Under the pieces are notes generated by a model, which did no database searches, had not been told where the DNA came from, and saw nothing but the letters and a program-made list of their open reading frames with translations. 64,000 bases of DNA from Halomonas sp. JB37 (GTDB lineage: Bacteria > Pseudomonadota > Gammaproteobacteria > Pseudomonadales > Halomonadaceae). The stretch covers positions 930,001 through 994,000 of the forward strand of contig NZ_NRGW01000001.1 of NCBI RefSeq assembly GCF_002332255.1, written 5' to 3'. The position numbers and the translations under genes were made by a program. Shown here piece after piece: positions 1 through 8,537 of this stretch; within the stretch, counting starts at the first letter, position 1; each line of letters opens with the position of its first letter.

Positions 1-700
1 GCAGGCTATCTTCCATGCGGTACGCTTCTACCAGCTGGCGGTGATAGTCCTGATTGGCATAGTCGAACTGCTTTCGCTCCGGCACGTACGCTTTTTTTAT
101 CACCACTAAGTCGCGCAGCATGTCGTTTAGAAACTGACACATAAACGCCAGTAGGGGATTAGGGCAGGCTTTGGCCAATAGCTGATGGAACTCAAGCTCT
201 AAAAAGCGCTGGTGACGGTGATCCTCTTCACCACCACAGCAAGCGCAGGCTGCCATGTTGGCTTCCATCTGCTGCAAGTCAGTCTCCGTCAGCGTGCCAA
301 CAACGGACGCCGCCAGCTCTACTTCCAATAGCTTGCGCAGTTGATATACCTGCTTGCCATCCAGCTGTTGGAAATGCAGAAAGTTACGCAGCATGCGGCT
401 GGCGGGCTCCATGCCCGGCTGGTTAATCACCGCGCCGCCTTTAGGCCCGGTTTTTAAGGTGATTAGCCCCTCAACTTCCAGAATTTTTAGCGCCTCGCGC
501 ACGGTGCCTTTGGCACTGCCGTAAAGCTCCATCAGGGCTTTTTCATTCGGCAGGCGATCACCTTGCCCGAGTGACTCGACGGCAATCCAGCGCTTGATAT
601 CATCGCTGATCAGCTCAGCGAGCTTAGGGCGCCGTTTAACGGCTGGACTAGCTGTTGAAACTGTCTTTGAAACTGTCTTGGAAACAGGGGCTTGAGTCAT
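1..700 (-). CDS. GntR-family regulator, FadR/FCD type (3' end cut by window edge)
   Basis: The reading frame opens at ATG 698-700 on the minus strand and runs off the left edge, so about 233 residues are visible. After a basic N-terminal tail, an N-terminal winged helix-turn-helix is seen (GDRLPNEKALMELYGSAKGTVREAL), followed by an all-helical effector domain of FCD type (QLRKLLEVELAA, then a histidine-rich HRHQRFLELEFHQLLAKA segment that in this family helps bind metal or a carboxylate ligand). It lies 11 bp downstream of the symporter stop on the same strand, so it is probably co-transcribed and controls that transporter operon. The N-terminal tail carries a short repeat (K-T-V-S). The ligand cannot be told from sequence. 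Confidence 0.85.
   Translation of the reverse strand, partial: MTQAPVSKTVSKTVSTASPAVKRRPKLAELISDDIKRWIAVESLGQGDRLPNEKALMELYGSAKGTVREALKILEVEGLITLKTGPKGGAVINQPGMEPASRMLRNFLHFQQLDGKQVYQLRKLLEVELAASVVGTLTETDLQQMEANMAACACCGGEEDHRHQRFLELEFHQLLAKACPNPLLAFMCQFLNDMLRDLVVIKKAYVPERKQFDYANQDYHRQLVEAYRMEDSL
649..684. repeat. 12-bp tandem repeat in regulator N-terminus
   Basis: Two near-identical 12-bp units lie at 661-672 and 673-684 (ctgtctttgaaa, ctgtcttggaaa), preceded by a partial unit at 652-660. They encode a K-T-V-S repeat in the disordered tail ahead of the HTH of the GntR regulator. Seen directly. Confidence 0.7.
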
Positions 701-711
701 CAGCACACTCC

Positions 712-2235
712 TTATTTGTCGCTAGCGGTGCTGAACGTTTCTTGGTCATATACAGGCAAACGCTCGGGGTGATACTCCGCGTCATAGTCGTAGCGAGCGT
801 GGGTAAAGCGCTCCACGACCGCGGTATCGCGACGATGCAGCGCATGGCTTAGGCCTATAAACAGGGCGGCGTTCAGCAATAGCCCCCAGATGCCCGCATG
901 GTAGCCAAACGGCGCGCTAAATGGCCCAAAGGTCATAAGTAGTACGCAGGCCACACCGGCCCATAATCCAGCAAGCGCAGCCGTCGGGTGGGCTTTTTTC
1001 CACGAGATAGCGCCGATAGTCGGAATCACCAGTTGGGCTGTGCCCGCGAGTGCAGCAATACCGATAGTGACCAGTACACCCGGCACGGTAAGCGCCATGA
1101 TATAAGCCGCAAGGGAGAAGCCCACTAATGAAAGACGGCCGATATAAATGATACGTGCCTGGCTTGCTTCACGATTCACATAACGCTTATAGATGTCCAT
1201 CGTCACCACGGTGGAGACCGCGTGAATCTGCGAGTTAGCCGTGGACATCGCAGCAGAAGCACCGGCCGCCATAATCAGTGATGCAAGCAGGTAGGGGGCA
1301 TACTCCATCAGCATAATAGGCAGAATTTGGTCGGGGTTTTCCACATTGGGTTCAAGCAGTACGCCGGAGTAGCCAGACAGCACCGAGCCCACGTAAGCGA
1401 AGGCTGCCAAGCCCAGTAGGAAAGGCATTAAGTTAAACAGTTTGCCGTGTTTGACCGAATACATCCGTAGCCAAATTTGCGGTCCCATAAAGGCACCGAT
1501 AGCAGTAATAGCGAAGAGTGAGAACCACATTGGGTAGCCCATCGTGCCATTAGGCCCAGGCATGGTTAGGTGCTCGGGAGACGTTTGCTGGAGCTGACTA
1601 AAGAGCGCGGTTGGCCCCCCCACTTGAGTGGATATGTAGTAGCCCGCGTACATCATGCCGAAGAAAAGTAATGCGCCATAAATCACATCAGTCCAGGCGA
1701 TAGCGCGAATGCCGCCAATCCATACGTAAATGATAATAATGAAATAGAACAGCAGTGCTGCTAGCCAGAAAGGAATCAATCCGCCGGAAGCTACTTCGAT
1801 TAAATAAGCGCCGCCAGTGAGCTGTATTTGTAAATAAGGGACGGTGAATATAAGCGTAATAGCAGCAACGGTAATGCGAAGCGCTTCGCTATTGTAAAAA
1901 TCACCGATTAAATCGGAAGGTGTTAAATAGTTGAATCTTTTGCCTAAAAACCAGACGCGCTTGCCTATCCAGTAATACATAAAGCCAAATAGCAAGTTCC
2001 AGGCTAACGCCGTAAGAAACACTGGGCCGTTAGTGTAGAAGGTGGCGTTTGACCCCAGAAAAGCGAAGGCACTCCACCACGTCGCTGCGACGGTGAAGAA
2101 CACCGCGATGCTCCCCATGGCTCGCCCTTGAACGAAAAAGTCTTCACTGGTCTCTTGCGACTGACGTGCGGATAAAATCCCTACTATCAAGGGGATAATC
2201 ATAAAGGCTGCGATAATTAATAAGCTACCGGTCAT
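712..2235 (-). CDS. Sodium:solute symporter family (SSS/SSF) transporter
   Basis: This 507-residue polytopic inner-membrane protein has about 13 hydrophobic segments and matches the SSS family in length and pattern: an N-terminal helix, then the family's conserved ATWWSAFAFLGS stretch near residues 51-62 that lies close to the sodium site. It uses the sodium gradient to import an organic solute; the substrate is not deducible. Its start follows the stop of the small DUF3311 gene by 11 bp, and small DUF3311/DUF485-like membrane proteins commonly travel with SSS carriers. The FCD-GntR gene follows in the same operon. The divergent gene is a beta-alanine aminotransferase, so an amino acid or carboxylate substrate is a fair guess. 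Confidence 0.9.
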   Translation of the reverse strand: MTGSLLIIAAFMIIPLIVGILSARQSQETSEDFFVQGRAMGSIAVFFTVAATWWSAFAFLGSNATFYTNGPVFLTALAWNLLFGFMYYWIGKRVWFLGKRFNYLTPSDLIGDFYNSEALRITVAAITLIFTVPYLQIQLTGGAYLIEVASGGLIPFWLAALLFYFIIIIYVWIGGIRAIAWTDVIYGALLFFGMMYAGYYISTQVGGPTALFSQLQQTSPEHLTMPGPNGTMGYPMWFSLFAITAIGAFMGPQIWLRMYSVKHGKLFNLMPFLLGLAAFAYVGSVLSGYSGVLLEPNVENPDQILPIMLMEYAPYLLASLIMAAGASAAMSTANSQIHAVSTVVTMDIYKRYVNREASQARIIYIGRLSLVGFSLAAYIMALTVPGVLVTIGIAALAGTAQLVIPTIGAISWKKAHPTAALAGLWAGVACVLLMTFGPFSAPFGYHAGIWGLLLNAALFIGLSHALHRRDTAVVERFTHARYDYDAEYHPERLPVYDQETFSTASDK

Positions 2236-2246
2236 GCTTTATCCCC

Positions 2247-2492
2247 TTAGTTTGGCTGTTGAGTGGTATTTGTAGTCGCTCGTACTGGGCTACCCCAGTT
2301 AGTTAAATACGCCAGTAAAAACAGCGCCGTTAACACAAACCACCAAAACAGATTCCATACAATAAGAAAGGGGATACCGAACACCATCGGTTCTATCCGA
2401 TTGGCGAGCATAATGGCCGGACTTTCCAGCATTAAAAAACTTAAAATCATACTGCCATAGAGCGAAATCTTTAATGGAGTCAAGAATTTCAT
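2247..2492 (-). CDS. Small two-helix membrane protein, DUF3311-like symporter partner
   Basis: This 81-residue protein has two hydrophobic segments (about residues 10-30 and 38-64) around a PMVFGIPFLIVWNLFWW core, which is the typical DUF3311 signature. It is first in the operon, directly ahead of the SSS transporter. Proteins of this class are thought to be accessory subunits of the neighbouring symporter, but a function has not been shown. The ATG at 2492 follows an A-rich, AT-rich leader. Confidence 0.75.
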   Translation of the reverse strand: MKFLTPLKISLYGSMILSFLMLESPAIMLANRIEPMVFGIPFLIVWNLFWWFVLTALFLLAYLTNWGSPVRATTNTTQQPN

Positions 2493-2673
2493 AGCATGTT
2501 AGCCCTTGGTTTATGTTTGATATGTGAGCTGTTTGGCCGGCAAACGGACGCTAGCAGTCACGTTTAAAACGGTATGACTAACGGCTGAGTGCTGATTGGG
2601 CGTGTTCCTAAGATCTGTTGTATTTATTAGTATAAATATAATGATTAGATGGTTTTCAAAGATACGTCAAGGA

Positions 2674-2688
2674 TTGATCGATAATCAA
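2674..2688. promoter_or_regulatory. Inverted repeat TTGAT-N5-ATCAA in divergent promoter region
   Basis: The sequence ttgatcgataatcaa lies between the divergent symporter operon and the beta-alanine aminotransferase gene. Its TTGA..TCAA outer arms resemble the ends of the RutR site (TTGACC..GGTCAA) known from E. coli, and a RutR-like TetR regulator lies about 3 kb away at 5824. The link to that regulator is inference. The surrounding 2493-2786 is AT-rich (TATTTATTAGTATAAATATA near 2620-2640) and must hold both promoters. Confidence 0.35.
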
Positions 2689-2786
2689 AAAGCCATGTTA
2701 CGTATGGATTCCCTAACGTGAACAACAGGAAAGCGTAATTTTATAAACAAGTTCAGTGGCGCATCCTGAGGCAACGTCTTAACGCG

Positions 2787-4199
2787 ATGGAGCTGGACAC
2801 CATGTTTGGAATAAAAAGCAAAACGACACCGAAAACATCAGAGCATTCTTCAGAACTGTCTTCAGAACTGTCTTCAGAGCAGGGCGCCTCAAACAGTGCG
2901 CTTAATCAGCATTTCTGGATGCCGTTCAGCGCTAATCGTGATTTTCACGCTAACCCACGCATTATTACGGGGGCGGAAGGGCGCTATTACATTGATGACC
3001 AGGGCCGCAAATTATTCGATTCGCTGTCAGGGCTATGGACCTGCGGCGCAGGCCACAATCGTGAAGAAATCCAAAAAGCCGTCGCGGCACAGCTAGGCAC
3101 TCTCGACTTTGCCCCAGGCTTTCAACTTGGCCACCCGCTGGCGTTTAAGCTAGCGGAAAAGGTCGCCAGCCTTATGCCTACTGGGCTTGATCACGTATTT
3201 TTTACCAACTCAGGTTCAGAGGCGGCTGATACCTCGGTCAAAATGGCCAAAGCCTATTGGCGGCTTAAAGGTAAGCCTGAAAAAACCCGCCTGATTGGGC
3301 GCGCCAAGGGATATCACGGCGTCAATATCGGTGGCACGAGCCTTGGCGGTATCGGTGGCAATCGAAAGCACTACGGCCAGTTGATGGATGTCACGCATCT
3401 GCCGCACACGCTTCAAGCGGGCCACGCCTACACCCGTGGCCAAGCAGAAACGGGGGCTGAGCTTGCCGATGCGCTGCTCGATCAAATCGCCCTACATGAC
3501 GCCTCGACCATTGCGGCGGTGATTGTTGAGCCAATGTCTGGCTCGGCGGGTGTGATTGTGCCACCCAAAGGCTACCTGGATCGTTTGCGCGAGATCTGCA
3601 CCGCTAACGATATTCTGCTGATTTTTGACGAAGTGATTACCGCCTTTGGACGTAGCGGTGCAACCACCGGTGCCCAGGCGTTTGGCGTGACGCCAGATAT
3701 CATGAACGTGGCCAAGCAGATCACTAATGGCGCCGTGCCCATGGGCGCAGTGATCGCATCACGCGAGATTTTTGACACCTTCATGCACGTTGGTGGGTCC
3801 CAGCATGCCGTTGAGTTTACGCATGGCTACACCTATAGCGCACACCCGGTGGCCTGTGCAGCGGGGCTGGCGGCGCTTGAGTTAATGGAGCGCGAAAATT
3901 TCCCCGCCCAGGTTAGCGCCATTGCGCCGTGCTTTGAAGAGAAGCTGCATGCTCTCAAGGGCCGTAACCACGTCGTGGATATTCGCAATTACGGCTTAGC
4001 CGGCGCGATCCAGTTAACTCCTCGTGACGGCGACCCAACGATTCGACCACGCGATGCACATATGGCACTTTGGAAAGCAGGCTTTTACGTACGTTATGGC
4101 GGCGATACGCTGCAATTTGGCCCTCCCTTTGGCACCACTGATGCCGAGCTAGAGCGCCTGTTCGACGCCGTTGCGACCACCCTTGATTCATTGGCATAG
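2787..4199 (+). CDS. Beta-alanine (omega-amino acid):pyruvate aminotransferase
   Basis: This class III PLP-dependent transaminase converts beta-alanine plus pyruvate to malonate semialdehyde plus alanine in the cytoplasm. Family hallmarks are the QHFWMPFSANRDF start of the core, DSLSGLWTCGAGHNR, FFTNSGSEAADT (PLP phosphate binding), DEVITAFGRSG and the Schiff-base lysine in NVAKQITNGAVPMGA (K310). At 470 residues it is about 20 longer than usual because of a disordered N-terminus with S-S-E-L repeats. The frame can start at ATG 2787 or at ATG 2802; the latter has GGAG about 9 nt upstream and is equally likely. It sits 36 bp before mmsA, the next step of the pathway, so an operon is likely. 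Omega-transaminase activity on beta-aminoisobutyrate or other amines is possible. Confidence 0.9.
   Translation: MELDTMFGIKSKTTPKTSEHSSELSSELSSEQGASNSALNQHFWMPFSANRDFHANPRIITGAEGRYYIDDQGRKLFDSLSGLWTCGAGHNREEIQKAVAAQLGTLDFAPGFQLGHPLAFKLAEKVASLMPTGLDHVFFTNSGSEAADTSVKMAKAYWRLKGKPEKTRLIGRAKGYHGVNIGGTSLGGIGGNRKHYGQLMDVTHLPHTLQAGHAYTRGQAETGAELADALLDQIALHDASTIAAVIVEPMSGSAGVIVPPKGYLDRLREICTANDILLIFDEVITAFGRSGATTGAQAFGVTPDIMNVAKQITNGAVPMGAVIASREIFDTFMHVGGSQHAVEFTHGYTYSAHPVACAAGLAALELMERENFPAQVSAIAPCFEEKLHALKGRNHVVDIRNYGLAGAIQLTPRDGDPTIRPRDAHMALWKAGFYVRYGGDTLQFGPPFGTTDAELERLFDAVATTLDSLA
2847..2882. repeat. 12-bp tandem repeat, three units, in aminotransferase N-terminus
   Basis: Units tcttcagaactg, tcttcagaactg and tcttcagagcag lie at 2847-2858, 2859-2870 and 2871-2882. 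They are in frame and encode SSEL-SSEL-SSEQ in the tail before the catalytic fold. Confidence 0.85.
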
Positions 4200-4235
4200 C
4201 CTATTTTCTGATAAAACCGGTTTCGGAGTATAAAA

Positions 4236-5732
4236 ATGAGCGTTATTTCCCACCTGATCAACGGTGAGTTAGTGAAGGGCCAGCGCACGCTGGATGTTAC
4301 CAATCCTTCAACGGGAGCTGTCATTCGCCAAGTGTCTGATGCCTCAGCGGCCGATGTTGGAAAGGCCATTGATGCCGCTCAGGCAGCGTTTCCCGCCTGG
4401 CGAGATACGCCACCGGCCAAGCGCGCGCAGGTTATGTACCGCTTTAAGCAACTGCTCGAAGAGCACGCTGACCGCATCGTGCAGCTGGTCAGCGAAGAGC
4501 ATGGCAAAACGCCAGAAGACGCTATGGGTGAGCTCAAACGTGGCATTGAAAACGTTGAGTACGCCTGCGGCGTGCCTGAACTGCTAAAAGGTGAGTATTC
4601 CCACAACGCAGGGCCTGGCATTGATGCGTGGTCTAATTTCCAACCGCTGGGCGTCGTTGCAGGTATTACCCCGTTTAACTTCCCGGCTATGGTGCCGCTA
4701 TGGATGTATCCGATGGCAATTGCCTGTGGCAACTGCTTCATTCTCAAACCGTCGGAAAAAGACCCCTCTTCCTCAATGGCCGTGGCTGAGCTGCTTCAAG
4801 AAGCCGGGCTACCGAAAGGCGTGATGAGCGTGATTCACGGTGGTCGCGAAGCGGTGGAAACGCTGTTGGATGCCAAGGCCGTGAAGGCTATTTCGTTTGT
4901 GGGTTCGACGCCGGTGGCTGAGGCGATCTACACCCGTGGTGCGGCCGCTGGTAAACGCGTTCAAGCGCTGGGCGGTGCGAAAAATCATGCAGTAGTGTTG
5001 CCCGATGCCGATTTGGAAAACGCCGCTAATACTCTAATGGGTGCGGCTTACGGTAGCTGCGGCGAGCGCTGCATGGCGATCTCAGTTGCCGTATGCGTTG
5101 GTGATGAAACGGCTAATCGTTTGGTCGAAACCATGCTGCCGAAAATCGCGCAGCTAAAAATTGGCCCCGGCACTCAGAAAGGGCTGGATATGGGCCCGTT
5201 AGTGACCGCAGAGCACCGCGACAAAGTACTGGGCTTCATTGAAGATGGCGTAAAATCAGGCGCAACGCTGGTAGCCGATGGTCGTGACCTCACGGTGTCA
5301 GGCCACGAGCAGGGATATTTCGTTGGCGGCTGCCTGTTTGATAATGTCACGGCTGATATGCGTATTTATCAGGAAGAGATATTCGGGCCAGTGCTCTGTG
5401 TCATGCGGGTCGGTAGCCTGGATGATGCCATGCAGCTAATTAATGACCATGAGTACGGCAACGGCACCTGCCTGTTTACCCGCGACGGTGAGGCCGCGCG
5501 CCGCTTTACCGACGGTATTGAGGTGGGCATGGTCGGTGTTAACGTTCCGCTGCCTGTACCGGTGGCTTCCCACAGCTTTGGTGGTTGGAAGCGCTCGCTA
5601 TTTGGTGATCTTCACGCCTATGGGCCTGACTCGGTGCGTTTTTACACGCGTCGAAAAGCCGTTTCTCAACGCTGGCCTTCCGTTAGCGAAGCGACGCGAG
5701 CGGAGTTCTCATTCCCCGCCAATCAGAGTTGA
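4236..5732 (+). CDS. mmsA: CoA-acylating methylmalonate-semialdehyde dehydrogenase
   Basis: This 498-residue ALDH-superfamily enzyme oxidatively decarboxylates malonate or methylmalonate semialdehyde to acetyl-CoA or propionyl-CoA with NAD+. MmsA hallmarks are GITPFNFPAMVPLWMYP (cofactor channel), LKPSEKDPSSS, GGAKNHAVVLPDAD and the catalytic cysteine in CGERCMAIS (C279). The late PVPVASHSFGGWKRSLFGD motif is also typical. It follows the beta-alanine aminotransferase by 36 bp and completes beta-alanine catabolism; in the same way it could finish valine, thymine or inositol breakdown. A strong terminator follows at 5761. The start ATG 4236 has GGAG about 8 nt upstream. Confidence 0.95.
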   Translation: MSVISHLINGELVKGQRTLDVTNPSTGAVIRQVSDASAADVGKAIDAAQAAFPAWRDTPPAKRAQVMYRFKQLLEEHADRIVQLVSEEHGKTPEDAMGELKRGIENVEYACGVPELLKGEYSHNAGPGIDAWSNFQPLGVVAGITPFNFPAMVPLWMYPMAIACGNCFILKPSEKDPSSSMAVAELLQEAGLPKGVMSVIHGGREAVETLLDAKAVKAISFVGSTPVAEAIYTRGAAAGKRVQALGGAKNHAVVLPDADLENAANTLMGAAYGSCGERCMAISVAVCVGDETANRLVETMLPKIAQLKIGPGTQKGLDMGPLVTAEHRDKVLGFIEDGVKSGATLVADGRDLTVSGHEQGYFVGGCLFDNVTADMRIYQEEIFGPVLCVMRVGSLDDAMQLINDHEYGNGTCLFTRDGEAARRFTDGIEVGMVGVNVPLPVPVASHSFGGWKRSLFGDLHAYGPDSVRFYTRRKAVSQRWPSVSEATRAEFSFPANQS

Positions 5733-5760
5733 CGTTATAGCGTAAATAGGAGATCTTCTC

Positions 5761-5790
5761 AGCACCGCCGCTCTCCGGCGGTGCTTTTTT
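5761..5790 (+). terminator. Rho-independent terminator after mmsA
   Basis: A perfect 10-bp stem (agcaccgccg / cggcggtgct) with a CTCTC loop is followed by a run of T. It ends the aminotransferase-mmsA operon. The next gene begins only 33 bp further on, so that gene depends on read-through or on a promoter overlapping the hairpin. Confidence 0.9.
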
Positions 5791-5823
5791 GTGCCTATCT
5801 TCGACGTAAGGGACGAGTGCAGC

Positions 5824-6444
5824 GTGGCAAGAACCCAGGACGAAATTCGCCAGACCAACGTTAAGAAGATTCTCCAGGCCGCGGAGCAACTGTTCGCGGA
5901 AAAAGGCTATGCCGGCGCCTCCATGGGAGAAATCGCACAGCTGGCTGAACTTCCCAAGTCCAACGTGCACTACTACTTCGCCACTAAAAAAGCGCTTTAC
6001 CAAGAGGTATTGCTAGAGTTGCTGGAAATATGGAAGCAGGACGCGCTCTGCTTTGAACTCTACGATGACCCTCGCGTGGTGCTGTCTACTTACATTCGCG
6101 CCAAAATGACCCACTCCCGCAATCGCGCCCACGGCTCGAAAGTGTGGGCGGCCGAAGTCATGCAGGGCGCACCGATCCTTAAAGAGCGTCTGCGCGACAA
6201 TCTTTACGAATGGGCCAAACTCAAAGAGTCGAAAATTAGTGAGTGGGTCGCGTCAGGCCAGATTCACCCTGTTGAGCCTTCCTATCTACTTTATATGATC
6301 TGGGCGTCCACCCAGCACTACGCCGACTTCGACTACCAAATCTACTTGCTCAATGACGACAAACCGCTAGACGACCTGCAGTTTGAAAAAGCCGTGCAGT
6401 CAGTGACTACGATGACTTTAAGAGGCATTGGGCTGACGGTATGA
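5824..6444 (+). CDS. TetR-family regulator, RutR-like
   Basis: The protein is about 206 residues from GTG 5824, which is preceded by AAGGGA; a GTG at 5791 would lie directly on the terminator T-tract and is less likely. An N-terminal TetR HTH is clear (ILQAAEQLFAEKGYAGASMGEIAQLAELPKSNVHYYFATKKALY), followed by the C-terminal domain typical of YcdC/RutR (KVWAAEVMQGAPIL, then YLLYMIWASTQHYADFDYQI). RutR senses uracil and thymine in E. coli. Here it follows the beta-alanine degradation genes, so control of pyrimidine or beta-alanine catabolism is the natural inference. The ligand is unproven. Confidence 0.85.
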   Translation: MARTQDEIRQTNVKKILQAAEQLFAEKGYAGASMGEIAQLAELPKSNVHYYFATKKALYQEVLLELLEIWKQDALCFELYDDPRVVLSTYIRAKMTHSRNRAHGSKVWAAEVMQGAPILKERLRDNLYEWAKLKESKISEWVASGQIHPVEPSYLLYMIWASTQHYADFDYQIYLLNDDKPLDDLQFEKAVQSVTTMTLRGIGLTV

Positions 6445-6458
6445 GTATTGGCCGGCGA

Positions 6459-7085
6459 TTAGATGGGCTGGCGCATACGCAAAATCGCTACGCCTAAACC
6501 GATAAAAGCACTGCCCATGATGCGATTGACCCACTTTACTCGGCGTGTGTTGCTCAGCCAGCGAGTGAGATTTTTCGCGAGCCCGCCGTAGGCCATTAAG
6601 GTGGCGAATGAAAGCACCATAAAGGTGCCTACCATCATGGAAAATTGCGGAAGTAAGGCGCGCTGTGTATCCAAAAACTGAGGAAACAGAGCAGTAAAAA
6701 ACAGGATTGCTTTTGGGTTGCTCATGGCGACCAGGAGGCCTTCGCTGAAAATGCGCCAGTGAGGAATGGGCTTGGCAGCGGTGGACGGTACCGCCAGTGA
6801 GCGTTGGCTAAGCCACTGGCGAATGCCTAGGTATATCAAGTAAGCGGCGCCGCCAAATTTCAGCAGGTTAAACAGCGTTTCTGAGGCATTGAATATCACG
6901 CCTAACCCCAACACCGCGGCGCTCGCGAGTATTAGCAGGCCGATAATATTGCCCAGCGAGGAAAGCGCCACGCGCTTTTTTCCACCGGCCATGCCATTAC
7001 GCACCGCGACTAAAAAAGCGGGCCCAGGGCTCGCAATGCTGGCCAGCGCCATGGCAACAAACAGCAGCCAAGTGGAAAGTGGCAT
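6459..7085 (-). CDS. LysE/RhtB-family amino acid exporter
   Basis: This 208-residue inner-membrane protein has about six hydrophobic helices. The family signature is at the start (ASIASPGPAFLVAVRNGMAGGKK, residues 16-38) and the AMSNPKAILFFTALFPQFL motif is in the middle. Such proteins export amino acids or related metabolites such as homoserine or threonine. It is convergent with the TetR gene and 98 bp downstream of hpxO on the same strand, with a weak hairpin between (7111-7130). The substrate is unknown. Confidence 0.88.
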   Translation of the reverse strand: MPLSTWLLFVAMALASIASPGPAFLVAVRNGMAGGKKRVALSSLGNIIGLLILASAAVLGLGVIFNASETLFNLLKFGGAAYLIYLGIRQWLSQRSLAVPSTAAKPIPHWRIFSEGLLVAMSNPKAILFFTALFPQFLDTQRALLPQFSMMVGTFMVLSFATLMAYGGLAKNLTRWLSNTRRVKWVNRIMGSAFIGLGVAILRMRQPI

Positions 7086-7183
7086 GGGTATATCTCCTAA
7101 GAGGATAAAGCCGGTTAGTCAGACGACCGGTATCTATCTAAGCGCTGATGGCAAGCCCGCACCTATGGAACGTTAACATTTCA

Positions 7184-8404
7184 CTAGCCCAGTGGCCCGC
7201 TGGTAACCGTTGTCTTCAATCCTTTAATAATGGCTTGACCATCCTCACGCTTGAGTTCGTCGTACCAGGCTTGCGTTTGGGAGGCGTCGTGCCCATGAAT
7301 CATCTCCGCGCGCTTACGGGCGCGCTGGACGATCTCTCCCACTCGGCTAACGCGTTGCGCGTCGTACTGCGTCAAGGCGCTGGCAATGGCAGATGAGGTG
7401 TCGGTATGTTCTTCAAGTGCGCGCTGCACGACGTGAGCCAGCACCCAGGCGTCTTCTATCGCTTGGCAGCCGCCTTGGCCAAGGTCGGGTGCCATGCCAT
7501 GAGCAGCATCACCTAGAAGGGCAACACGCGGTGCGGTCAGTGAATCAAGCGGGGGGATATCGTAGATTTCCACACGCGCCATGCGCTCAGGGTCGAAGCG
7601 TTCGATAAGTGCCTGCACCGGCGCAGCCCAGCCTGCAAAGTGTGCGCGTAATTCATCGCGATAGTGGCTGGGGTCGTTGGTGGTGCCAGCGGGGAGCGGT
7701 ACATCAAGAAAACAATAGAATTCCTGCGCGCCTTCGGCATTGCCCCCGTTGCCCATGGGCATAAACGAGACACGCTTCGCGTCGCCGACATACTGATCCC
7801 AGTGACTCTGCGGTGCCAAGGCACCATCGGCAGGCACGCGTACATTCCAGTTCACATAACCCACGTATTGGCGCTCAACGGGGTGCCCCACGACCTTACC
7901 GCGCAGCTTTGAATGAGTACCTTCCGCGACGACTAATAAGTCGGCGTGCAGGCTTTCGCCATCGTCAAAATGCGCAGAAACACCGTCGTGCGTCAGCGTG
8001 TAATCATGACAGCTGCGGCCAAACTGCACATGCTCGGTGCCTACCGCGTCTAGCAACATTTGTTGTAGGGCGGCGCGAGAAATAGGGCATGCACGCTGCT
8101 CGATCTCTTCAAATAGCGGCACCAGGCTAAAATCGGTTAAGGGTTGACCGTCATGCGTCAGATAGCGCATCTGGGTGATGTTGCCACTTAAGCCTTCAAT
8201 GGCGTTACCAAGGCCCAGTTGATGCATGACTTTCACGCCGTTAGACCATATCGAGAGCGCCGCGCCTACTGGACGCATCGTTGCTACGCGTTCAACCACC
8301 GTGACCTGATGCCCTTGCCGCTGGAAAGCGAGAGCGGTGCTCAGCCCGCCAATGCCCGCGCCGATAACGAGAATATTGAGAGGCGTAGTCAGAGGGCGGG
8401 ACAT
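7184..8404 (-). CDS. hpxO: FAD-dependent urate hydroxylase (HpxO type)
   Basis: This 406-residue flavoprotein monooxygenase has the Rossmann GAGIGG motif at residues 15-20, a PVGAALSIWSNGVKVMHQLG segment, and the GDAAHGMAPDLGQGG FAD-binding motif in the C-terminal half. The stretches VPLFEEIEQRACPISRAALQ, YVGYVNWNV and the ending VTSGPLG match Klebsiella HpxO closely by memory. HpxO oxidises urate to 5-hydroxyisourate with NADH and O2. No hydroxyisourate hydrolase, OHCU decarboxylase or allantoinase lies in the window, so the rest of the purine pathway must be elsewhere. A CTGTATACAG palindrome lies in its leader. Confidence 0.85.
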   Translation of the reverse strand: MSRPLTTPLNILVIGAGIGGLSTALAFQRQGHQVTVVERVATMRPVGAALSIWSNGVKVMHQLGLGNAIEGLSGNITQMRYLTHDGQPLTDFSLVPLFEEIEQRACPISRAALQQMLLDAVGTEHVQFGRSCHDYTLTHDGVSAHFDDGESLHADLLVVAEGTHSKLRGKVVGHPVERQYVGYVNWNVRVPADGALAPQSHWDQYVGDAKRVSFMPMGNGGNAEGAQEFYCFLDVPLPAGTTNDPSHYRDELRAHFAGWAAPVQALIERFDPERMARVEIYDIPPLDSLTAPRVALLGDAAHGMAPDLGQGGCQAIEDAWVLAHVVQRALEEHTDTSSAIASALTQYDAQRVSRVGEIVQRARKRAEMIHGHDASQTQAWYDELKREDGQAIIKGLKTTVTSGPLG

Positions 8405-8468
8405 AGCGAGCTCCTTGAAAAATGGGAAGGCACAACGGCTAACGGGTCATATCAGCTGTTACCGCTAA

Positions 8469-8478
8469 CTGTATACAG
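8469..8478. promoter_or_regulatory. Palindrome CTGTATACAG upstream of hpxO
   Basis: This perfect 10-bp palindrome lies 64 bp upstream of the hpxO start codon. Its GTATAC core resembles operators of FCD-type GntR regulators. No second copy was noticed in the other leaders of the window. The cognate regulator is unknown; two FCD-GntR genes are in this window, but neither is adjacent. Confidence 0.35.
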
Positions 8479-8537
8479 CGTTAAACCTTAATGTATAAGC
8501 AATCATAGTGCCAAGTCAGTCGTTACTTACCTGGGCG

